In this document: piece by piece, positions 43,633-52,254 of the stretch
How the letters are laid out: each line of letters starts with the position of its first letter
Position numbering within the stretch: the stretch's first letter is position 1
Assembly: GCF_019308285.1 (NCBI RefSeq)
Contig: NZ_WWEM01000013.1
Location: 1-64,000 of the forward strand
Direction: 5' to 3'
Origin: Flavobacterium quisquiliarum
GTDB taxonomy: Bacteria > Bacteroidota > Bacteroidia > Flavobacteriales > Flavobacteriaceae
DNA length: 64,000 bases
Program-made: the position numbers and the translations under genes
The notes under the pieces: generated by a model
The model's input: the letters and a program-made list of their open reading frames with translations, nothing else
Databases searched by the model: none
Told to the model about the DNA's origin: nothing

Positions 43633-44679
43633 ATGAAAACTAACATTTCTCTTCGCCGAAACTCTAATCATTTTTACATAATTGGATTAGTGAGTTTATT
43701 ACTAGCGTCGTGTGGTTCTTACCAAAATTCATCTTATTACGATAATGACGGTGTATATGGTAACTCATCATCAAACCGCTACGTGCAACAATCTAATGGC
43801 ACAAGCAATCAATACAAAGAATACTTCAGATCTTTGCAAGACGACGATCAGCCAACTGAAATTTTTACAGACGTTGACAACTATACTAACTACTCAGAAA
43901 GCGACAGCACTCAAACTGCCTCTGTAGGCTATCCTGCATGGGGAAGCAGCAGTTCTGACGTTTCAGTAAACTTCTATACCAGCCCAACATGGTCAATGGG
44001 ATTTGGATGGGGATATCCATACTACGGATGGGGTTACGGCGGTTACTGGGGCGGAGGCTACTGGGGAGCTGGCTGGGGATATCCAGGCTACTGGGGTGGC
44101 TGGGGTTATCCAGGCTACTGGGGAGGTGGCTGGGGTTATCCAGGATATTGGGGTGGCGGATATTATGGCTACAACAACTACAACTATAGCTACGGAAGAA
44201 GAGGCTCTGCTGCCTACTACGGAAATAGATACTACACTAACAATAGAAACTATACTTCTTCTAACAGAGGTTTTACAACAAATAGAAATTACACCACTAA
44301 CAGAAGCTATACTACAAATAGAAGTAGCTACACAACCAACAGAAATTACACCACTAATAGATCATCTAACGGTTACACAGACTTTAGAAGAAGCTCAAAC
44401 TCTACCTATAATAGAGGCACAGACAGTCCTACCTTTACAAATAGAAGAAGCTACAACAATAGCACAGATTACAGCAACTCTGCTAACAGAAGATCTTACA
44501 ACAATAGTGGCACAACAAACAGAAGCTACACACCTAGCAACAACAGCAGTTCATCTAGAAACTACACTCCTAGCCCATCACGTTCTATGAATAACAGCGG
44601 AGGAGGAAGCATGAGATCGTCTGGCGGAGGCGGTGGCGGAGGCATGAGATCTGGCGGTGGCGGCGGAGGAAGAAGATAA
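43633..44679 (+). CDS. Low-complexity Gly/Trp/Tyr-rich lipoprotein
   Basis: A 348-residue lipoprotein (LLASCGSYQ, Cys27) of two halves. Residues 115-190 are built from repeats such as WGYPGYWGG, rich in aromatic residues; residues 195-290 are built from NYTTNRSYTTNRS-type repeats; the end is (GGGG)MRSGGGGGGRR. It has no recognisable domain. Such composition recalls sticky or self-assembling surface proteins, but this is inference. Other reading frames through the repeats stay open for long stretches, which is a composition effect. It lies divergent to proS and before an outer membrane channel gene. Confidence 0.75.
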   Translation: MKTNISLRRNSNHFYIIGLVSLLLASCGSYQNSSYYDNDGVYGNSSSNRYVQQSNGTSNQYKEYFRSLQDDDQPTEIFTDVDNYTNYSESDSTQTASVGYPAWGSSSSDVSVNFYTSPTWSMGFGWGYPYYGWGYGGYWGGGYWGAGWGYPGYWGGWGYPGYWGGGWGYPGYWGGGYYGYNNYNYSYGRRGSAAYYGNRYYTNNRNYTSSNRGFTTNRNYTTNRSYTTNRSSYTTNRNYTTNRSSNGYTDFRRSSNSTYNRGTDSPTFTNRRSYNNSTDYSNSANRRSYNNSGTTNRSYTPSNNSSSSRNYTPSPSRSMNNSGGGSMRSSGGGGGGGMRSGGGGGGRR

Positions 44680-44719
44680 TTTTTCCTCAGTAAACTAATT
44701 CAAACTAAAACTTATCCAA

Positions 44720-46261
44720 ATGAAAAAAATACTATTCCTACTAATAACAGGAATGACTGTCAGCGCGTCATATTCTCAAGAAGTTTCAGATGCCATACGT
44801 TATTCTCAAGACAACCTGACCGGAACCGCACGATTTAGAGCCATGAGCGGTGCTTTCGGAGCTGTTGGAGGAGATTTATCTTCCCTAAGCGTCAATCCTG
44901 CTGGATCTGCAATCTTTAATACAAATCAAGTCGGAGTATCTTTTAGCAATCAGAATATTAAAAACAATTCAGAATATTATGGGAATCAAACTTCAGATAA
45001 AGCGAATTCATTCATCCTAAACCAGGCAGGCGGAGTTTTTGTTTTTAAAGACCGAAACCCTTCGAATAAATGGAGTAAAATTGCAATTGGTGCCACATAC
45101 GAAAACACAAATAATTTTAATAATAATATATTTTCTGCCGGAATAAACCCAACCAAATCAATTGACGGCTATTTCCTAGCATATGCCAATGGCGAACCAG
45201 GACAAAATAACGGAGTTCCATTAGGCGTTATTAAAAATTTAGACTACAGAGATCAATTTTTCGCAGAACAGCAAGCCTATTTTGGATATAGAGGCTACGT
45301 AATTAATCCTGTAAACCCCTTAGACGACAACAACACTCAATACGTAACAAATGTACCAGCAGGTGCGCCTGGAGAAAACGGAAATTATCATCAAGAAAAC
45401 GAAGTTTACACCAGAGGATACAACAGTAAAGTAAGTTTCAACATTGCAACTTCATACAAAGAAAGATTGTATTTTGGAGCAAACTTAAACGTTCACGTCA
45501 CTGACTATAGGAGATCATCAAGTTTTTATGAGTACAACAAAAACCCCTTAGAAACCTACGAAACAATTTCAAATTTGCGTTTCAACAATGAGCTATACAC
45601 TTATGGAAATGGATTTTCATTCCAACTTGGAGCAATAGGCAAAGTAACAGAAGCCTTTAGACTTGGTGTCGCTTACGAATCTAATACATGGTACGAGTTA
45701 TATGATGAGCTTTCTCAAAGTCTCTACACAACAACAGAAACCAGTTCAGGAGCATCTTTTGACAATCCAATAAATCCAAATGTTGTTAATGTATATGAAT
45801 CGTACACCTTACAAACTCCTGCGAAATGGACTTTCAGTGCTGCATACGTTTTTGGAAAATCAGGTTTATTAAGCATTGATTATGCAATAAAAGATTATGG
45901 AAATTCAAAATTCAAACCAATAAATGACGAAGGTTTTTCAAGAATCAATAGAGACATCAGCAACAGTCTGACCACTGCAGGAGAACTAAGAATTGGAGCT
46001 GAATACAAAATTAAACAACTAAGTTTAAGAGGCGGTTATCGTTTTGAAGGCAGCCCTTATAAAAACGGAACTACAATTGGAGACTTGAACAGCTATTCTG
46101 GTGGTTTAGGCTATAGCTTTGGATCAACAAAGTTAGATTTAGCTTATTCTTATTTAGAAAGAAAATCAAACCAAGGTTTTTTCTCAAAAGGTTTTACAGA
46201 TGCAGCTAACATCAATTCAAAACTCAACAATGTAACCCTTACTTTATTATTTGAATTGTAA
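44720..46261 (+). CDS. OmpP1/FadL family outer membrane channel
   Basis: A 513-residue outer membrane beta-barrel with signal peptide (to about residue 19, ASYSQ). It begins with the family hallmark DAIRYSQDNLTGTARFRAMSGAFGAVGGDLSSLSVNPAGSAIF, which parallels the FadL N-terminal hatch with NPAG. The C-terminus ends in LTLLFEL with alternating strand pattern. Relatives move hydrophobic molecules such as fatty acids or aromatics. It starts 40 bases after the low-complexity lipoprotein gene. Confidence 0.88.
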   Translation: MKKILFLLITGMTVSASYSQEVSDAIRYSQDNLTGTARFRAMSGAFGAVGGDLSSLSVNPAGSAIFNTNQVGVSFSNQNIKNNSEYYGNQTSDKANSFILNQAGGVFVFKDRNPSNKWSKIAIGATYENTNNFNNNIFSAGINPTKSIDGYFLAYANGEPGQNNGVPLGVIKNLDYRDQFFAEQQAYFGYRGYVINPVNPLDDNNTQYVTNVPAGAPGENGNYHQENEVYTRGYNSKVSFNIATSYKERLYFGANLNVHVTDYRRSSSFYEYNKNPLETYETISNLRFNNELYTYGNGFSFQLGAIGKVTEAFRLGVAYESNTWYELYDELSQSLYTTTETSSGASFDNPINPNVVNVYESYTLQTPAKWTFSAAYVFGKSGLLSIDYAIKDYGNSKFKPINDEGFSRINRDISNSLTTAGELRIGAEYKIKQLSLRGGYRFEGSPYKNGTTIGDLNSYSGGLGYSFGSTKLDLAYSYLERKSNQGFFSKGFTDAANINSKLNNVTLTLLFEL

Positions 46262-46409
46262 TTAAGAATAAATAGATGAATGAAGATTTCCGTCAAAAAT
46301 CAATTTGGCGGATTTTTTTTATCCGTAAAACAGCTGTCTTCCATTCAAAAAACCTTCACAAAAAACACCTAAATAAAACCGAAACAAGCGGTGTTTGAAT
46401 AAAAAAGTG

Positions 46410-46417
46410 TAATTTTG
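46410..46417 (+). promoter_or_regulatory. Promoter -7 box of rimO
   Basis: TAATTTTG matches TAnnTTTG, 19 bases upstream of the rimO start. The -33 element is unclear. Confidence 0.5.
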
Positions 46418-46436
46418 CACTCCAATTTATAAAAGT

Positions 46437-47750
46437 ATGAGAACCAAGTCTTTAAAAAAGAACAAAATTAACGTAATCACTCTTGGGTGTTCAAAAAATG
46501 TTTATGACAGTGAAGTCCTTATGGGACAGCTGCGCGCTAATGGAAAAGAAGTTGAACATGAAGCTCCAGCAGAAAAAGAAGGAAACATTATTGTAATCAA
46601 CACTTGTGGTTTTATTGACAATGCAAAAGCAGAATCAGTAAACATGATTTTGGAATACGCCGATAAAAAAGACAGAGGACTTGTTGACAAAGTATTCGTA
46701 ACAGGATGTTTGTCTGAGCGTTACAGACCAGACTTAGAAAAAGAAATTCCGAATGTAGATCAATATTTTGGGACTACAGAATTGCCTCAATTATTAAAAG
46801 CTTTAGGAGCTGATTATAAACATGAGCTTCTTGGAGAACGTTTAACTACCACTCCAAAAAACTATGCCTATTTAAAAATCGCAGAAGGATGTGACAGGCC
46901 TTGCAGTTTTTGTGCAATTCCGCTAATGAGAGGTTCTCACGTTTCTCAACCAATTGAAAAATTAGTTAAAGAAGCTGAAGGACTTGCTAAAAATGGCGTT
47001 AAAGAATTGATTTTAATTGCTCAGGACTTAACTTATTACGGTCTTGATCTTTATAAAAAAAGAAATCTTGCCGAATTACTTGAAGCCTTGGTTAAAGTTG
47101 AAGGTATAGAATGGATTCGTCTGCATTATGCATTCCCAACAGGTTTCCCAATGGATGTTTTGGATGTCATGAAACGTGAACCAAAAATCTGTAATTACAT
47201 AGATATTCCGTTACAACATATTTCAGATTCAATCTTGAAATCAATGCGACGTGGAACTACTCAAGCAAAAACAACTCAATTGTTGAAAGATTTCCGAGCG
47301 GCAGTTCCTGGAATGGCAATTAGAACTACTCTTATTGTTGGTTATCCCGGCGAAACTCAGGAAGATTTTGAAATTTTGAAAGATTTTGTTCAAGAAATGA
47401 AATTTGACAGAATGGGATGTTTTGCTTATTCTCATGAAGAAAATACTCATGCTTACTTATTAGAAGACGATGTTCCAGATGATGTAAAACAAGCAAGAGC
47501 AAATGAAATTATGGAATTACAATCTCAAATTTCATGGGACTTAAACCAAGAAAAAGTGGGCAAGGTTTTCAAATGCATCATTGACAGAAAAGAAGGAGCT
47601 CACTTTGTAGGACGTACTGAATTTGACAGCCCTGATGTTGACAATGAAGTTTTAATAGACGCATCTAAACATTATGTAAAAACAGGTGAATTTGTTAATA
47701 TAAAAATAATTGAAGCTACAGAATTTGATTTATACGGAGAACCTGCTTAA
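46437..47750 (+). CDS. rimO: Ribosomal protein S12 methylthiotransferase RimO
   Basis: A 437-residue radical SAM enzyme that adds a methylthio group to an aspartate of ribosomal protein S12. The N-terminal UPF0004 domain has cysteines in LGCSKN, NTCGF and TGCLSERY for the auxiliary cluster. The radical SAM motif GCDRPCSFCAIP (CxxxCxxC) lies near residues 151-162. A TRAM-like C-terminal region follows (FKCIIDRKEGAHFVGRTEFDSPDVDNEVLI). S12 itself is not encoded here. Confidence 0.96.
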   Translation: MRTKSLKKNKINVITLGCSKNVYDSEVLMGQLRANGKEVEHEAPAEKEGNIIVINTCGFIDNAKAESVNMILEYADKKDRGLVDKVFVTGCLSERYRPDLEKEIPNVDQYFGTTELPQLLKALGADYKHELLGERLTTTPKNYAYLKIAEGCDRPCSFCAIPLMRGSHVSQPIEKLVKEAEGLAKNGVKELILIAQDLTYYGLDLYKKRNLAELLEALVKVEGIEWIRLHYAFPTGFPMDVLDVMKREPKICNYIDIPLQHISDSILKSMRRGTTQAKTTQLLKDFRAAVPGMAIRTTLIVGYPGETQEDFEILKDFVQEMKFDRMGCFAYSHEENTHAYLLEDDVPDDVKQARANEIMELQSQISWDLNQEKVGKVFKCIIDRKEGAHFVGRTEFDSPDVDNEVLIDASKHYVKTGEFVNIKIIEATEFDLYGEPA

Positions 47751-47792
47751 ATTTACGCTGAACAATTGTTAAAACTAGACAAAAATACTTTT

Positions 47793-48341
47793 ATGAAACT
47801 TACACAAAACTTAATTATTTTCGTTTTTACTTTATTTTGTTTCAACTCTGTTTCTGCACAATATGGAAACGGCTACTATAATAATGGCTATGGTAACGGT
47901 TATGGAAGAGGCGGCGGAATGGGAATGGATAGAAGTATGATGGCAGGACAAGGGCAAGGCTCACAAAGCAAACCTAAAGAAATTCCTGTGGAAGAAACTG
48001 CCAGTAAAATTACTGAACAGATGAAACCAGAACTTAAACTTGATGATCTACAAGCAATTGCCATTACAAATGTTTTAGCAGACAGCTTAAGAGAACAAGG
48101 CATTTTATTAAAAAATGAGAGCAGCAATCAAGATTTAAAAATTGAGCAAATGAAAGCTCTACGAGAAACTACTGATAAAAAAATAATCTCCTTTTTAAAT
48201 CCCGATCAAGTTGAACCTTATAAGACTTTCATGGAAAAATTGAAAGAAGGCAAAACAGGTAAGACTAAAAAGAAAAAAAATAAGGATTCTAAAGACTCTA
48301 AAGAAGTAAAAGAAAACGCAGATACGAAAATTGAAGAATAA
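47793..48341 (+). CDS. Exported Gly/Tyr/Asn-rich protein with Spy-like helical region
   Basis: About 182 residues. A signal peptide (MKLTQNLIIFVFTLFCFNSVSAQ) is followed by YGNGYYNNGYGNGYGRGGGMGM and then a helical part, KITEQMKPELKLDDLQAIAITNVLADSLREQ, which resembles the LTxxQ-type repeats of CpxP/Spy periplasmic chaperones. The C-terminal tail is a long lysine-rich run. I chose ATG 47793 because it opens the signal peptide; a TTG at 47766 is less likely. It lies 42 bases after rimO. A chaperone role is only a suggestion. Confidence 0.7.
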   Translation: MKLTQNLIIFVFTLFCFNSVSAQYGNGYYNNGYGNGYGRGGGMGMDRSMMAGQGQGSQSKPKEIPVEETASKITEQMKPELKLDDLQAIAITNVLADSLREQGILLKNESSNQDLKIEQMKALRETTDKKIISFLNPDQVEPYKTFMEKLKEGKTGKTKKKKNKDSKDSKEVKENADTKIEE

Positions 48342-48367
48342 TCGTTTAAACTTATAAACAACGAATT

Positions 48368-49270
48368 ATGACAAAAAAGCATTTTTGTTATCTGATTTTA
48401 GCCGTAATTATCAGCGCTTGTTCTACTAATCCATACAAGACTACCGAAAAAGCGTACGACCAGCAGCTAAAAACTTTAGAAAACCAGATCACCAGCAAAG
48501 AAGCACAGCCAATTCCAGCTGCCGCAGTTGTTATTGATACTACCTATGCACAGCAGTTGAAAATTGTAAAGGATACTTTATCCAAAACAAATTCAACTTA
48601 TCTGCAAAATGGGATTAACACAGAATGGATTGGAACGGTAAATTTCAATTTAAGAAAACCAAGTTTCGTTATCATCCATCATACTGCTCAAGATTCATTA
48701 CAACAGACTATTAATACTTTTACCAAAACCAAAACACAGGTAAGTGCTCATTATGTCATTTCTGAAAATGGAAAAGTAGTTCAGATGCTTAATGATTACC
48801 TTAGAGCTTGGCATGCAGGAAACTCAACTTGGGGAAAAGTAACCGATTTAAACTCCTGCTCTATTGGAATTGAGCTTGATAACAATGGTTTTAAACCTTT
48901 TACAGAAGCACAAATCAGCAGTTTAGTCGCTTTATTGACAAAATTGAAAAAGGATTACAATATTCCAACTCAAAACTTCATAGGTCATGCCGATATTGCT
49001 CCAGGAAGAAAACAAGATCCAAGTGCATTGTTTCCGTGGAAAACACTTGCAGAAAAAGGCTTTGGAATCTGGCAGGACGAAGTTTTAGAACCTGCGCCAT
49101 TTGATTTTAAAATCGAACCTGCTCTTAGAATTATAGGTTATAATACCAAAAATCTTACCTCAGCAATTCAGGCATTCAAGTTACATTATATTCAAACAGA
49201 TACAACCTCAACTTTAGATAGAAAAACAATTGATACTATCTACTCCATTTACAAAAAACAAGTTCAATAA
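48368..49270 (+). CDS. N-acetylmuramoyl-L-alanine amidase lipoprotein, amidase_2 type
   Basis: A 300-residue lipoprotein (LILAVIISACSTN, Cys18) with a zinc amidase domain at about residues 95-230: zinc histidine in VIIHHTAQDS, a second region AWHAGNSTWG with CSIGIELDNNG, and FIGHADIAPGRKQDPSALFPW with the last histidine and Asp. This is the AmpD/amidase_2 fold that cleaves the bond between MurNAc and the stem peptide. Outer membrane anchoring suggests cell wall remodelling or recycling. A clear terminator follows. Confidence 0.92.
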   Translation: MTKKHFCYLILAVIISACSTNPYKTTEKAYDQQLKTLENQITSKEAQPIPAAAVVIDTTYAQQLKIVKDTLSKTNSTYLQNGINTEWIGTVNFNLRKPSFVIIHHTAQDSLQQTINTFTKTKTQVSAHYVISENGKVVQMLNDYLRAWHAGNSTWGKVTDLNSCSIGIELDNNGFKPFTEAQISSLVALLTKLKKDYNIPTQNFIGHADIAPGRKQDPSALFPWKTLAEKGFGIWQDEVLEPAPFDFKIEPALRIIGYNTKNLTSAIQAFKLHYIQTDTTSTLDRKTIDTIYSIYKKQVQ

Positions 49271-49294
49271 ATAATTATTGGCTTAAAGATATAT

Positions 49295-49328
49295 AACGCA
49301 TTTCTATAAGGAAATGCGTTTTTTTTAT
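49295..49328 (+). terminator. Intrinsic terminator of the amidase gene
   Basis: A 10-bp perfect stem AACGCATTTC / GAAATGCGTT (49295-49304 and 49311-49320), six-base loop, followed by eight T. Confidence 0.92.
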
Positions 49329-49533
49329 TTATATACTCTCTCATACTTGAAAAAAACAATAAGAATATGGTGTGCAAAAAGATGCACTGCGGTGCATCTC
49401 TACAGTGATAAATACAACAAATAATATTTTTTCACAGCTATAATCGATTTAATAATGTACAGTTGCAACTTTCACTTCTAGCTTGCAACTCTTAACCTCT
49501 AACTCTTAACCCCAAACTCATAATTCTTAAAAA

Positions 49534-49571
49534 TAAAAAAGCTGCCAAAACATTAATATGTTTCGACAGCT
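49534..49571 (-). terminator. Intrinsic terminator of the porin gene
   Basis: A 14-position stem with two mismatches (49540-49553 with 49558-49571), four-base loop and, on the minus strand, a T-run after it. Confidence 0.85.
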
Positions 49572-49603
49572 CCAAAAAAAAAAAAAAATATCAATCTTTA
49601 TCT

Positions 49604-50692
49604 CTAGAAAGAGTATGTTGTTGCAATTAAAGCATAGAAGCTTCCTCCTGTTGGCAATGCATCTTTATCTAAGAATATATCTTCAGACGCTGCATCGTAT
49701 CTTAGCTCAGGAATAATTGTAAGTTTTCCAACTTTGTAATTTAAAGAAACTGTGTTTGCAAATACACTAGATCCTGTTAATGTTCCCATACTTGGCGCTG
49801 CATCTTTAGCATCAAAATACTCCATTCTGTAAGCCAGCAACAATGATGGACTGAAAGAATAATTAGCATATCCAACTATTGAAAACCATTCTCCGTCTAA
49901 AGCGCTATCAAAATCATTTGTTGTTTTTGCATAAGTCGCATTTAACCCAAGAGAGAAACTATCACTAATAGTTTTAGACGCAGTCAAATCAAACTGAGTT
50001 TTATTCTCATCTGACACCGGAATGATACTTCCTGGTATTGCATTTGTACTTCCTGTTGTAAAGTTCAAATAAGCACTTCCCGTATCACCAATATACCCTA
50101 CTTGTCCAATGAACGTTTTTTGGTAAGATCCCGCATCCATAGCCGATTTAAAATCGGTTGGATTTGTTAATCCTAACATAGCTGTAAATTTCCCAGAAGT
50201 ATACTGAGCTTTTACACCTGTATTAAAGAACGGCCCGTATGAGAAAGCATACGACATACTGTAGTTTTTGTTATCTACAGCATCTAAAACTTCATATCCG
50301 ATATGAGTTCCGAAACTACCCGCAACGAACTTAAATTCATCCGTTACATTATAGGTAAAATACAACTGTTTAATTAAAAATTTTGCACTTGCATCTTTAT
50401 CCGGTGTTTCATTATACGAAAACTCTGCTGCTCTTTTTCCGAAACCTAAGTCTACAAAAACAGAAGCTTTTCCGAACGTATGACCTGCTTCTATCGACGC
50501 CATTCCTAATTCGAATGAATTCTGTGAGTTGGTGAAGCTCGTTAATCCATTCATTTGTTTTGAAAAATCATATTTATAGTACGCATCTGCAGAACCTCCC
50601 CATGTGGTTGCTGGAGTAGCTGCTTCCTCTTCTTGGGCAAAGGCAAAAGAACTTGTTAACATCGCGGCTAAAATGTGAAATGCTTTTTTCAT
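49604..50692 (-). CDS. Outer membrane beta-barrel protein, BBP2 porin-like
   Basis: A 362-residue protein with a signal peptide (MKKAFHILAAMLTSSFAFAQ), a typical porin start WGGSADAYYKYDF, and alternating beta strands to a terminal aromatic (ATTYSF). NSFELGMASIEAGHTFGKASVFVDLGFGKRA matches the putative BBP2 beta-barrel family. It is expressed alone with a long AT-rich upstream region and its own terminator. A general diffusion or specific pore role is likely; no substrate is indicated. Confidence 0.85.
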   Translation of the reverse strand: MKKAFHILAAMLTSSFAFAQEEEAATPATTWGGSADAYYKYDFSKQMNGLTSFTNSQNSFELGMASIEAGHTFGKASVFVDLGFGKRAAEFSYNETPDKDASAKFLIKQLYFTYNVTDEFKFVAGSFGTHIGYEVLDAVDNKNYSMSYAFSYGPFFNTGVKAQYTSGKFTAMLGLTNPTDFKSAMDAGSYQKTFIGQVGYIGDTGSAYLNFTTGSTNAIPGSIIPVSDENKTQFDLTASKTISDSFSLGLNATYAKTTNDFDSALDGEWFSIVGYANYSFSPSLLLAYRMEYFDAKDAAPSMGTLTGSSVFANTVSLNYKVGKLTIIPELRYDAASEDIFLDKDALPTGGSFYALIATTYSF

Positions 50693-51059
50693 GTTTTAAA
50701 TTGGTTTTTAGTTATTAAATTGATTCTGGTTAGTTAATCGTTTATATATCTATGTAATAGTATAAGTCATTTCTAAAACCTTTCATGCGCCTTCAAATCA
50801 TCATCATTTTCATTAGCGAATTTATTAACTTTTGTATCATCAGAATAATTCAAAACCGCTTTTTTGACGTTTTTAGTGAAGAATTACGGATTACAAAAAT
50901 TAAATTAACAATAATAGTTATTTGATATTATTCTTTAATTGTTTTTGAAAATTCAACAACAGACTTTTACACAAATAGACCAAAAAACACAACACAAAAC
51001 AAAAAACAACCCTTTTTAAAAACAAAAAACATCCATAAAAAGTATAAAAAAATATAATG

Positions 51060-51079
51060 ACCCCTAAAATTTTAGGGGT
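51060..51079. promoter_or_regulatory. Perfect 20-bp palindrome, possible operator
   Basis: ACCCCTAAAATTTTAGGGGT reads the same on both strands without a loop, which fits a dimeric protein site better than a terminator hairpin. It lies about 370 bases upstream of the porin start. The binding factor is unknown. Confidence 0.45.
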
Positions 51080-51232
51080 AACTACAAAAAATATAAAAAT
51101 AATAACAAACAGAAACAACAGATAGACATGAACTCAATCATAAAAATCAAAGAAAATAATTCTTACAAAAATTAATCTTAAAAGCACATTGCATTCAATG
51201 GCAATTTTAAGAATCAAAAACTGGTTTATAAT

Positions 51233-51260
51233 AAAAAAGCCCGCTCTTATTTGAGCGGGC
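51233..51260 (-). terminator. Intrinsic terminator of the GH27-GH5 genes
   Basis: Stem GCCCGCTC / GAGCGGGC (51239-51246 and 51253-51260), six-base loop, T-run on the minus strand. It is the strongest GC stem of the locus and marks the end of the polysaccharide locus. Confidence 0.93.
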
Positions 51261-51279
51261 CATCCTGTTTATTCTTTTA

Positions 51280-52245
51280 TTATTCCGACTTATTATATTT
51301 TCTTAAATACTCTCGGACTTTTATTCCAGACTCTTTTAAATCCTCATCTTTCCATTTTCCTTCAGATCCAGCAGTTTTCTTTAAAATTGAACATGTTTCG
51401 TCTTTATCCGATACTGACCAAGTAATCCAGCTTATCTTTTTAGCTTCCATCCAGTCAATATAATCCTGCCAAGCTTGGTAATTTAATGGTCCATCGCCCG
51501 AAGCTTCCATTCCTGCGGATTCTGATACAAAAACCGGCAGACCGCTTTTTATTGCCGCATCCGTTCTGTCTCTTAATTCTTTTCCGTGTGTTGCCGCATA
51601 AAAATGCATCGTATACATTATATTAGTATAACCTGTTATGGGATCTTCAGCAGGAAGATCGATATCTTGATCCCAATGAGGGCATCCCACTAAAATAATA
51701 TTATTGGGATCGTTCTCTCGAATCACTGTAATTACTTCTTCAGCATAATTTTTTACTTCCCACCAAGTCTCATAATCGGGCTCATTAAATACTTCATATA
51801 TAATATTGGGATACTTAGCGTACTTTTTTGACATTTCTGCAAAAAACTCTTTGGCTTCTTTTAAGTTTATATTGTGGCTGTGCCAATCTATAATTACATA
51901 TACATCTGATTTTATAGCACCTTTTATGACAGCTTCAATCTTTTCTTTTGAAAACTGTGGATTATTTATATAGGAGAGATCCCCAAGTTCCACTCCCATT
52001 GCAGCACGAACTATATTACAATTAAAATCTTTCTTAAGCCAGTTTACTGCTTTTTCATTATAAAATCTAGGCCATAAACTGTGCCAGCCAAAACTCAAAC
52101 CTCTAAGAACAATTGGATTATTATTCTTATCTACCAACTGTGTTCCTTGAACGCTTAACTGCCCATGTTTTTTTACAAACTGAGCTTTTGAAGCATGTAC
52201 AAAAATCAAAAGAAAAACAATGACATGACAAAGCTTAAATTTCAT
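51280..52245 (-). CDS. Glycoside hydrolase family 5 (endoglucanase/mannanase-type)
   Basis: A 321-residue exported enzyme with signal peptide (to about residue 21, ASKAQ). It has the GH5 barrel: VLRGLSFGWHSLWP, VIIDWHSHNI, the acid/base E155 in EVFNEPDYE and the nucleophile E242 in VFVSESAG, plus MHFYAATHG. The sequence resembles GH5_2 endoglucanases, which act on beta-1,4-glucans; in a locus with GH26 and GH27 the target may be glucomannan. It starts nine bases after the stop of the GH27 gene. Confidence 0.92.
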   Translation of the reverse strand: MKFKLCHVIVFLLIFVHASKAQFVKKHGQLSVQGTQLVDKNNNPIVLRGLSFGWHSLWPRFYNEKAVNWLKKDFNCNIVRAAMGVELGDLSYINNPQFSKEKIEAVIKGAIKSDVYVIIDWHSHNINLKEAKEFFAEMSKKYAKYPNIIYEVFNEPDYETWWEVKNYAEEVITVIRENDPNNIILVGCPHWDQDIDLPAEDPITGYTNIMYTMHFYAATHGKELRDRTDAAIKSGLPVFVSESAGMEASGDGPLNYQAWQDYIDWMEAKKISWITWSVSDKDETCSILKKTAGSEGKWKDEDLKESGIKVREYLRKYNKSE

Positions 52246-52254
52246 AACACATTT

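Larger units (their letters stand above)
49271..49603. other. 333-bp intergenic region with two terminators and a small repeat
   Basis: No gene is visible. It contains the amidase terminator (49295-49326), a hairpin AGATGCAC-TGCG-GTGCATCT at 49380-49399 that looks like another dispersed repeat, direct-repeat-like AACTCTTAACC units around 49470-49515, and the terminator of the convergent porin gene (49540-49571). Confidence 0.7.
50693..51279. other. 587-bp AT-rich gene-free region
   Basis: No gene is supported; a 66-codon hydrophobic frame on the minus strand (50918-51118) is a composition effect. The region holds the porin 5' region, a perfect 20-bp palindrome at 51060-51079 and the terminator of the GH5 gene at 51239-51260. 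Its length suggests a control region, but no clear TAnnTTTG box was found near the porin start. Confidence 0.6.

Noticed and set aside
43990-44400. Direct repeats that could be mistaken for a CRISPR array.
   Set aside because: They are in frame, vary in length and encode WGYPGYWGG and TNRNYT units; there are no spacers and no cas genes.
44003-44590. A 195-codon open frame overlapping the Gly/Trp/Tyr-rich lipoprotein gene in another frame.
   Set aside because: It arises from the low-complexity repeats; the lipoprotein frame has a signal peptide and lipobox, while this one is a Thr/Ala/Ile-rich artefact with no domain.
50918-51118. A 66-codon hydrophobic frame in the region before the porin gene.
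   Set aside because: It is almost all Phe, Leu, Ile, Val and Lys, as expected from random AT-rich DNA, with no start context or homologous pattern.
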